Assembly (NCBI RefSeq): GCF_004000805.1
Contig: NZ_BILY01000010.1
Coordinates: 1-64,000 of the forward strand
Direction: 5' to 3'
Origin: Paenibacillus glycanilyticus NBRC 16618
GTDB lineage: Bacteria > Bacillota > Bacilli > Paenibacillales > Paenibacillaceae
Length of the DNA: 64,000 nt
Numbering within the stretch: position 1 is the stretch's first letter; each line of letters opens with the position of its first letter. The position numbers were made by a program, and so were the translations under genes. Positions 45,706 through 55,354 of the stretch are shown in pieces. The notes under the pieces are model-generated. The model was given only the letters and a program-made list of their open reading frames with translations. It did no database searches and was not told where the DNA came from.

Positions 45706-46959
45706 TTATCGGTCCTCGGCATTCCATATTTGGGCTTGCTTAAGTAATAATTCCTTCTCGTTTGGCAGCTTGTCCAGCGCAACCTCAAGCAGGAGTTGCT
45801 TAAGCAGCTGTCCTGTCCAAGTTCCAGGTACTCTCTGCAGTCCTTCCGCAAGCTGTTTGCCATTCAGCTTCAGCTGCTTTAACGTCATGGCGGGCATTCC
45901 GTTCAGCCATTTATCCAGTAGCTCTGTCTGGTCATGCAGATTATGCTTGCGATCCCATACTGCGATCGAGAGCCATCTGCGAGACGCTTCTTCTCCATAT
46001 TGAAGGATCAGGCTTGTCCAGACAAGCCGCAAATCAGACTTACCGTTCCACTGTTTCATGGCGGTTTGAATGGACAAAACGGACAATATGGCGTTCATCT
46101 TCTGCGTAGGTAGACGAAGCGCCTTTAATGTTTCTTCCGCGTCGGGGAGCGTGATCCCTTCCGCCATTAGGAGCGCGGCGTAACGGGTATCCGGGTCAGC
46201 GAGTTTGTCTAGACCGCTAAAAAGGGTATGGCCTTGTGCAAGCTTATGTGCTGCAGGCAGGACGGTACCCGTATAGTCAAGCAAATTACAAGCTGCGAGA
46301 AGATGCAATGCCCGTCCGGGATGAGCTCCGCCTATCATGCGGTCTAATTCAGCCTGAACCCGTTCCATGGCAATATGCCGAAGCAGCTCCCGATGCTTGA
46401 TAAGCGCTCTCCAGGTAGAGTGCGCAATCGCGAATTCAAACTGCGAGGCAAACCTGACCGTTCGCAGCATTCTCAGCGCATCCTCCTGAAACCTGGCATC
46501 CGCGTCGCCCACGCAGCGAATCATTCTTTTATTGAGATCATCCAATCCGCGAAAAGGATCGTATAATTCTCCGGCCGCATTCATTGCCATTGCATTAATG
46601 GTTAAATCACGGCGCAGCAAATCGCCGTCCAGGCGGTCGATGAATTCGACCTGCAATGGGCGGCGATGCTTCTCGTATTCCGATTCCGTACGGAAGGTCG
46701 TCACTTCGTAAGATTCACCATCATGCAATACCGTTACCGTACCGTGCTGAAGCCCCGTCGGAATGCAGCGCGGAAAAATCGACATCACCTGCTCGGGTCT
46801 GGCCGAAGTTGCAATATCTACATCCTTAATCGGCAGTCCCATTGCGGTATCTCTCACGCAGCCTCCGACAAAAAACGCTTCAAAGCCCTGCTGCACAAGC
46901 GCTTCAAGCACAGGTAATGCCTGAAGCATGAGGTTTGGCAAAGCGAAGCGTACTTCCAT
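45706..46959 (-). CDS. cca: CCA tRNA nucleotidyltransferase
   Basis: Adds or repairs the CCA end of tRNAs. The class II nucleotidyltransferase motif VGGCVRDTAMG and metal aspartates in KDVDIATSA are followed by LLRRDLTINAMAMN and RFQEDALRMLRTVRF. I use the ATG at 46959 (MEVRFALPN); a GTG four codons upstream is also possible because GGAAGGAAG overlaps both. The gene order bshA-cca-birA is as in B. subtilis. Confidence 0.94.
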   Translation of the reverse strand: MEVRFALPNLMLQALPVLEALVQQGFEAFFVGGCVRDTAMGLPIKDVDIATSARPEQVMSIFPRCIPTGLQHGTVTVLHDGESYEVTTFRTESEYEKHRRPLQVEFIDRLDGDLLRRDLTINAMAMNAAGELYDPFRGLDDLNKRMIRCVGDADARFQEDALRMLRTVRFASQFEFAIAHSTWRALIKHRELLRHIAMERVQAELDRMIGGAHPGRALHLLAACNLLDYTGTVLPAAHKLAQGHTLFSGLDKLADPDTRYAALLMAEGITLPDAEETLKALRLPTQKMNAILSVLSIQTAMKQWNGKSDLRLVWTSLILQYGEEASRRWLSIAVWDRKHNLHDQTELLDKWLNGMPAMTLKQLKLNGKQLAEGLQRVPGTWTGQLLKQLLLEVALDKLPNEKELLLKQAQIWNAEDR

Positions 46960-46983
46960 GGACTTAAGCACTTCCTTCCTGTA

Positions 46984-48147
46984 TTAGGCCTCGCATACCG
47001 GCATCGGCAAATCGGCTTCCATTCCAAGAACCCGATAATAGATTTGTTCGTACTGCGTGGTGATCACATCATTACAGAACTCGTTGCGCGCTCGGAACAA
47101 GCAAGCTTCCTTAAACGACTGATGAAGCTTCTCGTCCTTGAGCAATTGAGTGGCATAAGAAGCCATTCCTTCAACATCGCCGATTGGGCACAAATAACCG
47201 GTCTCGCCATGCGTCACAAGCTCAGGGATCCCCCCGGCAGTTGAACCAATGGTTGGAACTCCGCAGGCCATCGCTTCAAGCGCAACAAGGCCAAAGCTCT
47301 CCTTCTCGGAAGGCAGGAGCAAAAGGTCAGCCATCGAAATAACCTGCGCGACGTCTTCTTGCTTGCCAAGGAAATGGACACGGTCTTCCAGACCCATTTG
47401 ACGGATCTTGCATTGGATTTTGGACAATTCCGGACCTTCGCCAACAAGCAGCAGCTTAGCTGGAATTTGCGAGGATACGCGTTCAAAAACATCCACAACG
47501 TCGCTAACACGCTTCACGGGACGGAAATTCGAAATATGCATAAGTATTTTTTCATGAGGCTGCGCGTAATCGGCCCGCAGAGAGACCGCGTCGCGCGGAT
47601 AATAAACGCGTTTGTCTACGAAATTGTACGTCAGATCAATCGGGCGCGTAATATCCAGGAGCTGTCTTGTTTCGTTAATGAGGTCCTGCGATACGGCCGT
47701 CACGGCATCGCTTTCGTTAATGGCCAGACGAATCAAATCCTTTAGCGATTCATCCTGAGCAAGCACGGTAATGTCCGTGCCATGCAGCGTCGTAACGGTT
47801 TTGAAGCCGTCGCCAATCATTTGTTTGGCCAGATGCGCGCATACGGCATGAGGAACCGCGTAATGCACGTGAAGAAGATCCAGCTTCTCCATTTTGGCTA
47901 CCTGGGCCATCTTGCTTGCTAGCGATAAATCATACGGCGGATAACGGAATACGTAATAATCGTTAACTTCAACTTCATGGAAAAAGATGTTTTTATGAAA
48001 TTTCCCGAGACGGAACGGTATGCTATGGGTAATAAAATGAATTTCATGGCCTCGTTCGGCCATCAACTTGCCTAGCTCCGTAGCCACTACGCCGGAACCG
48101 CCCAGGGTTGGATAACACGTGATTCCGATTTTTAATTTACGTGCCAT
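46984..48147 (-). CDS. bshA: N-acetyl-alpha-D-glucosaminyl L-malate synthase (bacillithiol)
   Basis: GT4-family glycosyltransferase that joins UDP-GlcNAc and L-malate in the first step of bacillithiol synthesis. The N-terminal IGITCYPTLGGSGVVATELG (20 residues) and the donor-site SEKESFGLVALEAMACG motif are characteristic. 387 residues is normal. The bshB1-bshA pair is conserved and indicates an organism that uses bacillithiol as its main thiol. Confidence 0.95.
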   Translation of the reverse strand: MARKLKIGITCYPTLGGSGVVATELGKLMAERGHEIHFITHSIPFRLGKFHKNIFFHEVEVNDYYVFRYPPYDLSLASKMAQVAKMEKLDLLHVHYAVPHAVCAHLAKQMIGDGFKTVTTLHGTDITVLAQDESLKDLIRLAINESDAVTAVSQDLINETRQLLDITRPIDLTYNFVDKRVYYPRDAVSLRADYAQPHEKILMHISNFRPVKRVSDVVDVFERVSSQIPAKLLLVGEGPELSKIQCKIRQMGLEDRVHFLGKQEDVAQVISMADLLLLPSEKESFGLVALEAMACGVPTIGSTAGGIPELVTHGETGYLCPIGDVEGMASYATQLLKDEKLHQSFKEACLFRARNEFCNDVITTQYEQIYYRVLGMEADLPMPVCEA

Positions 48148-48229
48148 ATCGTAAGTCCACCCTCTCGTGTAACATGCTGATATTCTATATATTCGACATC
48201 ATTTTGATTATGAGATTTTTTTATCTTTG

Positions 48230-48928
48230 TTAAAACCACTCAATGGCATGCGGGCGTTTGATGGCAAAGCCCTCCGCATATTTCCAGCCTCGAGTCTGAC
48301 CAAGCAGACTATCCCGGGCTTCAACCCGTTCGATATAACGATCCGTTAAAGGAGTCGCCACTCGGTCTTCGCCGGGGGCAGCCGTTTGGAATTGAGATTG
48401 GTACGCCATCAAAGATTGTCTCTTTTGGTCGTAAAAATCCGATACGTCAACCATAAGCGAGACGTTATCGACATCGTTTATGTAATAAGAGATGAATTGT
48501 TCCACCTGCACGGCCGGCAGCTCCGGCATATACCGGCGAAGCTTTGCATTAAATACGGCCTCTTCAACCAGCTTGCTGCAGGCGATGTGATCCGGATGAC
48601 GGTCCACCCAGTACGGAGCGAATACGATGCGCGGACGGGAACGGCGAATTTCCGCGACAATCGCATCAATGTGCGGCTTGTTGATTTCGAGACCGCGGTC
48701 CGGCAATCCTAGATTGGTACGGGTATATAAACCAAGCACCGAGGAAGCTGCGGAAGCTTCCTGCTTCCTTAGCTCCACGGTGCCGTTTGAAGACATTTCC
48801 GCTTCGGTTAAATCACAGATTCCTACCCGCTTCCCGGCAGCCGTATACTTCGCGATCGTACCGCCCATCCCGATCTCCGCATCATCCGCATGCGCGCCAA
48901 AGACGAGAATATCTAACGATTCGCTCAT
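48230..48928 (-). CDS. bshB1: Bacillithiol biosynthesis deacetylase BshB1
   Basis: Zinc-dependent deacetylase of the LmbE family that removes acetyl from GlcNAc-malate. The zinc motif is [10 protein letters not shown] near the N-terminus, and RHPDH supplies a further ligand. The ATG overlaps the mgsA stop as ATGA. An 82-base gap separates it from bshA. Confidence 0.95.
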   Translation of the reverse strand: MSESLDILVFGAHADDAEIGMGGTIAKYTAAGKRVGICDLTEAEMSSNGTVELRKQEASAASSVLGLYTRTNLGLPDRGLEINKPHIDAIVAEIRRSRPRIVFAPYWVDRHPDHIACSKLVEEAVFNAKLRRYMPELPAVQVEQFISYYINDVDNVSLMVDVSDFYDQKRQSLMAYQSQFQTAAPGEDRVATPLTDRYIERVEARDSLLGQTRGWKYAEGFAIKRPHAIEWF

Positions 48929-49350
48929 GGTGCATCCACACCCGGCTTATATTTGTGTACAAGCTCGCGCCATGCGAAATCGCCGCGCGCAAGCGCTCGG
49001 ACAAGCAGTTCCGCAGTAGCCACGTTCGTTGCAACCGGAATGCCTTGTACGTCGCAAAGACGGAGCAAAGCGATAATGTCCGGCTCGTGAGGCTGTGCCA
49101 TGAGCGGATCCCGGAGGAAAATAATGAGATCCATCTCGTTTTGGGCAACCATAGCGCCAATCTGTTGGTCTCCTCCAAGCGGACCGGACATAAACCGTTG
49201 GATCTGAAGATTTGTTTTCTCCATAATACGGCTGCCCGTTGTACCGGTAGAATATAATTCATGCGGCGCAAAGACACTCTCATAGGCGGTTACAAAGTTA
49301 ACCATTTCTTCTTTTTTACGGTCATGCGCGATAAAGGAAATTTTCAACAT
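48925..49350 (-). CDS. mgsA: Methylglyoxal synthase
   Basis: Converts dihydroxyacetone phosphate to methylglyoxal and phosphate, bypassing lower glycolysis. The expected STGTTGS and [12 protein letters not shown] motifs are present, with the catalytic Asp in the latter, as is [15 protein letters not shown]. 141 residues is normal. Translation is coupled to bshB1, whose product pathway helps detoxify methylglyoxal in Bacillus. Confidence 0.96.
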   Translation of the reverse strand: MLKISFIAHDRKKEEMVNFVTAYESVFAPHELYSTGTTGSRIMEKTNLQIQRFMSGPLGGDQQIGAMVAQNEMDLIIFLRDPLMAQPHEPDIIALLRLCDVQGIPVATNVATAELLVRALARGDFAWRELVHKYKPGVDAP

Positions 49351-49385
49351 CCTATAATCCCCACTCTTTCTAGGCTGTATATAGA

Positions 49386-50183
49386 TTAGTCCATCAAATG
49401 TTCAAAACCATAAACCAAACCGCTGTAGTCCATCACTTTCTTGACCGCAACGTTAACGCCGGGCATGTAACCGGCACGGTCATAGGAATCATGACGGATC
49501 TTCAACGTTTGGCCATAACCGCCAAACACAACTTCTTGCTGCGCAAATACGCCTGGAAGTCTAACGCTATGTATACGGAAGCCGTTATAATAACCGCCAC
49601 GCGCGCCTTCAATGACTTCTTCCTCTTTAGGGTTGCCTTGACGAAGCTCCTGGCGAACCTGAGAGATCAATTCGGCCGTTTTGATTGAAGTGCCCGACGG
49701 GGCATCCAGCTTTTGATCGCCGTGATATTCGATAATTTCAACATGCGGCATATATTTGGATGCTTCCGCAGCGAATTTCATCATCAGAATAGCGCCAATC
49801 GAGAAGTTTGGAGCAATGAGCCCGCCAATTCCTTTTTCCTGGCAAAGCTTGTCCAGCTCTTCGATTTGTTCCGGCGTAAAACCGGTTGTGCCCATGATGG
49901 GACGAACGCCGTGCTCAATCGCGACCTTGGTATGCTGATAAGCAAGCGCCGGCACGGTGAAATCAACCATAACATCTGCCTTTGCGCTGCTTAAAGCTTC
50001 CTCAATGGTTGCGCTAACGGTAACTCCCGTATTCGCTTTGCCAGCAAATACGCCCGCGTCCACAGGACCTGCTGAAGGAGCGACGGCAGCAACGAGCTCG
50101 AGCGCCTCGTCCTCCAGCACCATTTTCACAACTTCACGGCCCATTCGGCCGCTTGCTCCGATTACTGCTACCTTAATTGCCAC
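49386..50183 (-). CDS. dapB: 4-hydroxy-tetrahydrodipicolinate reductase
   Basis: NAD(P)H-dependent step of lysine/diaminopimelate synthesis. The nucleotide motif VIGASGRMG and the substrate block KLDAPSGTS are present. The active-site segment reads EYHGDQK; the usual second histidine (as in EAHHRHK of E. coli) is glycine, while the first is kept. Start is the GTG at 50183 with AGGTGA five bases upstream; a GTG three codons earlier lacks a site. The mgsA gene follows at 35 bases. Confidence 0.94.
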   Translation of the reverse strand: MAIKVAVIGASGRMGREVVKMVLEDEALELVAAVAPSAGPVDAGVFAGKANTGVTVSATIEEALSSAKADVMVDFTVPALAYQHTKVAIEHGVRPIMGTTGFTPEQIEELDKLCQEKGIGGLIAPNFSIGAILMMKFAAEASKYMPHVEIIEYHGDQKLDAPSGTSIKTAELISQVRQELRQGNPKEEEVIEGARGGYYNGFRIHSVRLPGVFAQQEVVFGGYGQTLKIRHDSYDRAGYMPGVNVAVKKVMDYSGLVYGFEHLMD

Positions 50184-50192
50184 CAAGATCAC

Positions 50193-50735
50193 CTATTCCT
50201 TCTGTTGTTGTTTGCCCATCACCCGTTTGCGCAGCATTCTGCGCTTCCGATTCACATCAGCGAATAAGCGGCGCGCCGCGGAATGACCGGGATCTAATCT
50301 GATTGCTTCCCTGGCGTTTATGACGGAATCCTCCAACCGCCCCATCTCCGAGTAGGATAACGCAAGCAAATAAAACGCCTCGAAGCTAAGCGGATCCAGA
50401 TCTGCAGCTTGCTGCAGCAAAGGTATTGCATCCGTATACTGCGATGGCTCTTCCGCAAGCTTGTGCTCCGCCGCAGCCACGAGTAGTCTCGATTCAATCG
50501 TTTGTAAATGGTATTGATATTCGGGATGATTTCCGTCAAGCTCTACTGCTTGCTTCGCATATTGATGCGCCTTGGTCCATTTCCCGCTTCTGGCGCATGA
50601 AACCGCGCATATATGTTGATAGCTCGCATTTAGAGGTTCTGCCGCTATCGCTTGCTCGAACCAATAAATCGCTTGTTCAAAATCACTGTTAAGAATAAAC
50701 TCATACGCCTTCTTCACGCAGCTTTCCCCGTCCAT
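50193..50735 (-). CDS. TPR-repeat protein, 180 aa
   Basis: Soluble protein with at least three tetratricopeptide-like units (AYEFILNSDFEQAIYWFEQA; AIPLLQQAADLDPLSFEA; LALSYSEMGRLEDSVINARE) and a very basic C-terminal tail (RKRRMLRKRVMGKQQQ). AAGGAGG lies eight bases before the ATG at 50735. It sits between ypjD and dapB, 9 bases from the dapB start. The role is unknown. Confidence 0.8.
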   Translation of the reverse strand: MDGESCVKKAYEFILNSDFEQAIYWFEQAIAAEPLNASYQHICAVSCARSGKWTKAHQYAKQAVELDGNHPEYQYHLQTIESRLLVAAAEHKLAEEPSQYTDAIPLLQQAADLDPLSFEAFYLLALSYSEMGRLEDSVINAREAIRLDPGHSAARRLFADVNRKRRMLRKRVMGKQQQKE

Positions 50736-50789
50736 CTGCCCATCCTCCTTGTACACAGGTTGATGGTACAGCATATGTAAAGGTGCGTT

Positions 50790-51125
50790 CTACTGTTCGC
50801 CGTTTTTTCTCGTCCAGCGGTTAGCGTCCCGGGTATTGAATTTATTCATGACTTTGTTATGCGCTTCCGTCAAATCAATGTTGAGCGAATTTGCAAAACA
50901 GGACAAAATAAACAAAATATCGCCAAGCTCCATCTCAACGGAGTTTTCTTCTTCATTCGGCTTTTTTGGTTTCTCGCCATAATAGTGATTCACTTCCCTA
51001 GCGAGCTCGCCAACCTCTTCGCTCATTCGCGCCATAAGCGCTAGCGGGCTGAAGTAGCCTTCCTTGAATTGACCGATGTAAGCATCCACCTCACGTTGGA
51101 TATCGGCTAAAGATTTCTCTGCCAT
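50790..51125 (-). CDS. ypjD: MazG-family nucleotide pyrophosphohydrolase
   Basis: A 111-residue all-helical pyrophosphohydrolase expected to hydrolyse (d)NTPs to monophosphates. The metal motif EEVGELAREVN (ExxE) and the downstream ELGDILF (ExxD) are visible. It is the equivalent of B. subtilis YpjD and opens the minus-strand run ypjD-TPR-dapB-mgsA-bshB1-bshA-cca-birA. Confidence 0.92.
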   Translation of the reverse strand: MAEKSLADIQREVDAYIGQFKEGYFSPLALMARMSEEVGELAREVNHYYGEKPKKPNEEENSVEMELGDILFILSCFANSLNIDLTEAHNKVMNKFNTRDANRWTRKNGEQ

Positions 51126-51270
51126 GTGTGAATGACCCTTTCTTCCTTATGTATAACGCTAATATCACCTATGTTAACGTAAAGAAGCAATGAAAACAAT
51201 GTTTTTTGAACCGTCTGTTAAGCTATAATACATAAATAGCCCGTTCAAGAACTTAAAAGGAGTTTATTTT

Positions 51271-52137
51271 ATGTCCCGGAAATTCATGCTTCAGCTTCAA
51301 ACCGTACTGCCGATCTTGGTCGGTACAGCCATCTATGCTTTTGGTCTTCATTATTTCGTAATTCCGAATCAGCTGATGGAAGGCGGCGTAACCGGCATAG
51401 GCGTATTGCTTAATTATGCTGCCGAGGTTCCATTGTCTCTTTCCACGCTGATTTTGAATATACCGCTTTTCTTGATTGGCTGGAGGAAATTAGGCCTTGG
51501 CGAGATGGCCTATACATTGATTGGTGTCGTGTCCTTATCCGGCTTCCTCGCCCTTATGGAATGGATGATCGACAAAGGCTGGATTGTCACCTTCCATAAC
51601 TCCCATGATTATCTTCTTGCCGCTCTTTATGCAGGCGTTACCTTGGGAGGCGGATTAGGCATTGTATTCCGTGCAGGCGGAACTACCGGCGGCGTAGACA
51701 TTATCGCGAGGATTGCATCAAGGCGCAAAGCGTTTAGCATGGGGCAATTCATATTAATTTCGGATGCCGTCATTATCGGGATTTCCTTATTGTACATACC
51801 GATCGAAAAAGTGTTGTACACGTTAGTCACGGTGTTTGTCGCGTCCAGACTGATTGATTTCATCCAGGATGGCGCTTACTCAGCCAAGTCCTTCTCCATT
51901 ATTACCGACCAAGGCAGGGAGATGGCTGCCGAAATCACTTCCGAGCTGGACCGAGGCGTAACCTTAATGCCCGCAAGGGGCGCTTTTTCCGGACAATCAA
52001 AAGAGGTCGTCTACTGCGTTGTTCAGCGGCAAGAAATGCGCCGTCTTAAGAACATCATACGCCGTATCGACCCCAAAGCGTTTACCGTTATTAGCGAAGT
52101 TCACGATGTGCTTGGCGAAGGATTCAAAGAAGAATAA
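51271..52137 (+). CDS. ypjC: YitT family membrane protein (YpjC)
   Basis: Integral membrane protein with five or six helices in the first 200 residues (YitT_membrane, including the family's FRAGGTTGGVDIIARI segment) and a C-terminal DUF2179 domain (about 215-285). AAGGAG precedes the ATG. It is the only plus-strand gene in this block, divergent from ypjD and convergent with ypjB, as in B. subtilis. Transport substrate is unknown. Confidence 0.92.
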   Translation: MSRKFMLQLQTVLPILVGTAIYAFGLHYFVIPNQLMEGGVTGIGVLLNYAAEVPLSLSTLILNIPLFLIGWRKLGLGEMAYTLIGVVSLSGFLALMEWMIDKGWIVTFHNSHDYLLAALYAGVTLGGGLGIVFRAGGTTGGVDIIARIASRRKAFSMGQFILISDAVIIGISLLYIPIEKVLYTLVTVFVASRLIDFIQDGAYSAKSFSIITDQGREMAAEITSELDRGVTLMPARGAFSGQSKEVVYCVVQRQEMRRLKNIIRRIDPKAFTVISEVHDVLGEGFKEE

Positions 52138-52140
52138 AGC

Positions 52141-53004
52141 TTAGGACAATGGCTTTACGCCATAGGGCTGCTGCTTGTACTTTCTCCAGCCCGTGTAGGT
52201 AAGAACGGCCATAATAATGGCGCCGAGAAGCAAAATCCAACTAATGGGATGTGCTTCCCCAACCGGTGCCACAACCGGTTCTTCGTCCTGCGAATGACCG
52301 TTATCGAATAGCCGGTTTACCGAAAACTCAAGATCCGAAATCGAATTGTCCGTCCAGTCCTGCTTGGTCTGCCCTTTCATCCCCGCTTCAAGCAGGACGT
52401 TCGTATAATGCATCCGATCACGCAATTCGTTAATCCGTTCCGTTGGCCGCTGCATGGAAGCAGCGGCTTCTATTCGCGATAAATGTTGATTAAAGCTATT
52501 CATCGCAGCTCTCGCCGCTATCGCCCCGTCATCCGTCTGCCTATTCCAGGAACGGTTCACTCTCTCCAAATCCTCCAGCATCACTTTCTCATACTGCAGC
52601 CATAAAGCGTGATCCGGACGCAGCAATGCATCCGTCGTGAGATGAATGCGTGCCGCTGCCGTCAGCCAATCGGAAGTTACCTTCCCGCTTTTAAGCGTGT
52701 AGGTAATCGAATTGATGCTCTCCTCCATCAGCTTCCATCCGGTAGCTTGTCCCGCCTGTCTGATATCGCTCTTGTTCACAAGCTTATCCAGCTGCTGGAC
52801 ATATTTATAGCCGGCTTGGCGATTGTTCATGTAAGCAGCTTCGTATAAAGCTGCTGCCGTCTCGTCTAAGCGAAGCAGCTCGTTCCTGGATTCGTTTGCA
52901 TTGCCTGTCCGAAGCAGGTCCGCGGGAAAGGCTTTGGCAGCCGTAACCGAACAGACGGTCATGACGATACATAAGAATAAAGGCAGTATAATTCGTATCT
53001 TCAT
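52141..53004 (-). CDS. ypjB: Sporulation protein YpjB
   Basis: A 287-residue protein with an N-terminal signal sequence (about 1-25), a large helical extracytoplasmic region and one C-terminal membrane helix (about 255-275, ISWILLLGAIIMAVLTYTGW, 20 residues) followed by a basic tail. The ATG at 53004 has GGGGG six bases upstream. It matches the YpjB sporulation family by order and layout; the molecular role is unknown. Confidence 0.85.
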   Translation of the reverse strand: MKIRIILPLFLCIVMTVCSVTAAKAFPADLLRTGNANESRNELLRLDETAAALYEAAYMNNRQAGYKYVQQLDKLVNKSDIRQAGQATGWKLMEESINSITYTLKSGKVTSDWLTAAARIHLTTDALLRPDHALWLQYEKVMLEDLERVNRSWNRQTDDGAIAARAAMNSFNQHLSRIEAAASMQRPTERINELRDRMHYTNVLLEAGMKGQTKQDWTDNSISDLEFSVNRLFDNGHSQDEEPVVAPVGEAHPISWILLLGAIIMAVLTYTGWRKYKQQPYGVKPLS

Positions 53005-53059
53005 GGTCATCCCCCTCATAAAGAATTGCTATGACCACTTTATGAAGGGATGTCCATAC

Positions 53060-53698
53060 TTATGTCTCTTTTCTTGCCCTTAATGCAAGCGCACCGACAA
53101 TAAAGCTGAAGATCGTTAAGCTGTATGTAAACCATTTGACAGCCGTCAAATCATCCATAAGCCTGTCCGAAAGCCACGGAAACACATCATACGTATAGTC
53201 TACGGTGTCATTTAGCAAAAGCCATAACGTACCAATTACGGCTGCCCCTACGCCAGCTCTCATAAATCGGGCATATAACAGCACTTCCACGGCCATTGCC
53301 GTATGCGAGACCATCAGCATCCAATGCTCCCATTGAAGCGGATCCCCCTGCATGCTTCCCGCAACGATCATAGAAACCGCCCAGATGCCATATTTAATAG
53401 AAGTAACGACAGCGAGACCTTCAATAATCATTCGCGCTCCGTTGACAAAGCGGGAGTTGCCTTGAGGCGGAAACAGCCAATACAGCAAGGTTAGCGTAAA
53501 GAACAAGCTTGCGGTTGGACTATCCGGGACAAATACAACCTGCCATAACGGATGATTGCTTACCGTATCTTCAATCTGATTGCCGTACCAGATGTAACCG
53601 TACACGGTGCCTAGGAAATTAAAGATAAACATGACCCATAAAAAGAGGCGACTTAATAAAAAAGATCGGCTCCAGAACCAAGATATCGGTACGCCCAT
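53060..53698 (-). CDS. ypjA: DUF1405 membrane protein YpjA
   Basis: An integral membrane protein of 212 residues with five or six predicted helices, conserved downstream of qcrC in Bacilli. The characteristic patches NFLGTVYGYIWYG, FVPDSPTASLFF and LLNDTVDYTYDVFPWL are present. AGGAGG precedes the ATG. A terminator separates it from qcrC. Function unknown. Confidence 0.88.
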   Translation of the reverse strand: MGVPISWFWSRSFLLSRLFLWVMFIFNFLGTVYGYIWYGNQIEDTVSNHPLWQVVFVPDSPTASLFFTLTLLYWLFPPQGNSRFVNGARMIIEGLAVVTSIKYGIWAVSMIVAGSMQGDPLQWEHWMLMVSHTAMAVEVLLYARFMRAGVGAAVIGTLWLLLNDTVDYTYDVFPWLSDRLMDDLTAVKWFTYSLTIFSFIVGALALRARKET

Positions 53699-53730
53699 AG
53701 AAATATACGCCTCCTGTTTCGATTAGATTT

Positions 53731-53767
53731 GAAAAAACCTGACCGCATAAATACGATCAGGTTTTTA
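53731..53767 (-). terminator. Terminator between qcrC and ypjA
   Basis: AACCTGATCG pairs with CGGTCAGGTT around an 8-base loop, with six T residues on the minus strand. Confidence 0.85.
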
Positions 53768-53777
53768 AACGGTGCTA

Positions 53778-54650
53778 TTATTCAGCCGGCGCTTTTTGCT
53801 TCGCAAGCCAAGTTGTTAATTGGTCAATCTCTTCGGCGGACAACTGATCTTTGAAAGCTGGCATGCCACCGCGGCCATTGGTCACGGTTTCAACCAGTTC
53901 CTCCTTCGACAACCTGTCGCCTACGCCTGTCAAAGCCGGTACTTGCGGCGGATTGCCCTTCAGATCGTTAGCATGGCAGGCAACGCATTGCGCTTTCTTG
54001 ACAATGTCCATTGCCGGGTCATTCGCGTCAACCAATGCAACCGTTTTAGCCGGTTTCGATGCGCTTGGAGCTTCTTGACCTTTCTCATGTGCTTCGCGGG
54101 CTTTCTCTTCGCGGACCTTATGCTCCGGAATCGAGTTCGTAGCTTCCATCTCATGCGTGTAGTGACTCCACGAAATAACCGTCAAGTACACACAGGCAAT
54201 CAAGGACAAGAACATGAGCGATGAAGCGATTGGACGGCGGTAGAACCGACGCTCTTTACCTGTGTCCAGGAACGGAGCAAGCAGCAAGCCGCCAAACATA
54301 ACAGCTGGAACCCCCATCGTACCAAGTACGATGTAGTCGCCAGAAACCCATGGATATTTCAAAAACTGATACAGGAACAGGAAGTACCAGTCCGGCATCG
54401 GAATAAAGGATGCGTTCGTAGGGTCCGCCGGATAACCTAGCGGTGCACCTTCCGCAATGGTCCAAGTCAGGAAACCAACCAGGACTACGCAGCCCACCAT
54501 CCATTCCTTAAGCAGGAAGTTCGGTATGAACGCTTCCGATTTACCGGGGTAGGACGTATAATCTGGCGGAATGTTTGGATGATTGCTTTTCTTCACCCGC
54601 GAGTCGCCAACATATACGACCTTCTCGTTCGATTTATGACCGTGCGCCAT
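53778..54650 (-). CDS. qcrC: Menaquinol:cytochrome c reductase, cytochrome b/c subunit
   Basis: Fused subunit of the bc complex: an N-terminal subunit-IV-like membrane part with four helices (about 45-165), a charged Lys/Glu-rich linker, and a C-terminal cytochrome c domain with the heme motif CVACH (about residue 222) and axial Met region GGMPAF. GGGAGG precedes the ATG. It ends the qcrABC operon. Confidence 0.96.
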   Translation of the reverse strand: MAHGHKSNEKVVYVGDSRVKKSNHPNIPPDYTSYPGKSEAFIPNFLLKEWMVGCVVLVGFLTWTIAEGAPLGYPADPTNASFIPMPDWYFLFLYQFLKYPWVSGDYIVLGTMGVPAVMFGGLLLAPFLDTGKERRFYRRPIASSLMFLSLIACVYLTVISWSHYTHEMEATNSIPEHKVREEKAREAHEKGQEAPSASKPAKTVALVDANDPAMDIVKKAQCVACHANDLKGNPPQVPALTGVGDRLSKEELVETVTNGRGGMPAFKDQLSAEEIDQLTTWLAKQKAPAE

Positions 54651-54668
54651 AATAAATCCTCCCTTCGC

Positions 54669-55340
54669 TTAAAGTGGTCCCGAAATGCCTTGCTTCCGAA
54701 TCATCAGGAAGTGCGCTGCAAGCATTGCAATCAGAGCGCCAGGCAGGAAGAATACGTGAATTGCGAAGAAGCGTGTTAGCGTTTGCGCGCCTACAATGTC
54801 GCCGCCGTACAGGAACTGACCGATGTAAGGACCGATATACGGCACGGATTCCGCGATCTGTACGCCTACCTTCGTTGCGAAGTAAGCTTTGTTATCCCAA
54901 GGCAACAGGTAACCCGTGAAGCCAAGGCCTAACATAATGAAGAAGATCAGCATCCCTACGACCCAGTTCATTTCACGAGGCGCTTTGTAGGAACCCGTGA
55001 AGAATACACGCAAGGTATGTAAAAACATCATTACGATAACCAAACTTGCGCCAAAGTGATGCATGCCGCGAACAATGCCGCCAAATGCAACCTTATGGTT
55101 CAAGTAGTCAACGCTTGCATAAGCATTGATAATGTCCGGTACATAGTACATGGTAAGGAACATGCCGGACAAAATTTGAATTACGGTGATAAAGAACGTC
55201 AAACCGCCGAAGCAGTAAACGAATGCCGAGAAGTGGTGAGCAGGGTTAACGTGCTCCGGTACTTCATGGTCCGCTACATCCCGCCAAAGCGGCGTAATAT
55301 CAAGACGTTCGTCAATCCAGTTATACATCGATTTAAACAT
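54669..55340 (-). CDS. qcrB: Menaquinol:cytochrome c reductase, cytochrome b6 subunit
   Basis: Membrane cytochrome b of b6 type with four helices. The heme histidines are in MHHFGASLVIVMMFLHTLR (HX13H pattern) and in FFAIHVFFLPGALIAMLAAH. 223 residues is normal for the split b6 form. AGGAGG lies before the ATG; qcrC follows at 18 bases. Confidence 0.97.
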   Translation of the reverse strand: MFKSMYNWIDERLDITPLWRDVADHEVPEHVNPAHHFSAFVYCFGGLTFFITVIQILSGMFLTMYYVPDIINAYASVDYLNHKVAFGGIVRGMHHFGASLVIVMMFLHTLRVFFTGSYKAPREMNWVVGMLIFFIMLGLGFTGYLLPWDNKAYFATKVGVQIAESVPYIGPYIGQFLYGGDIVGAQTLTRFFAIHVFFLPGALIAMLAAHFLMIRKQGISGPL

Positions 55341-55354
55341 CTGCTATTAGCCTC

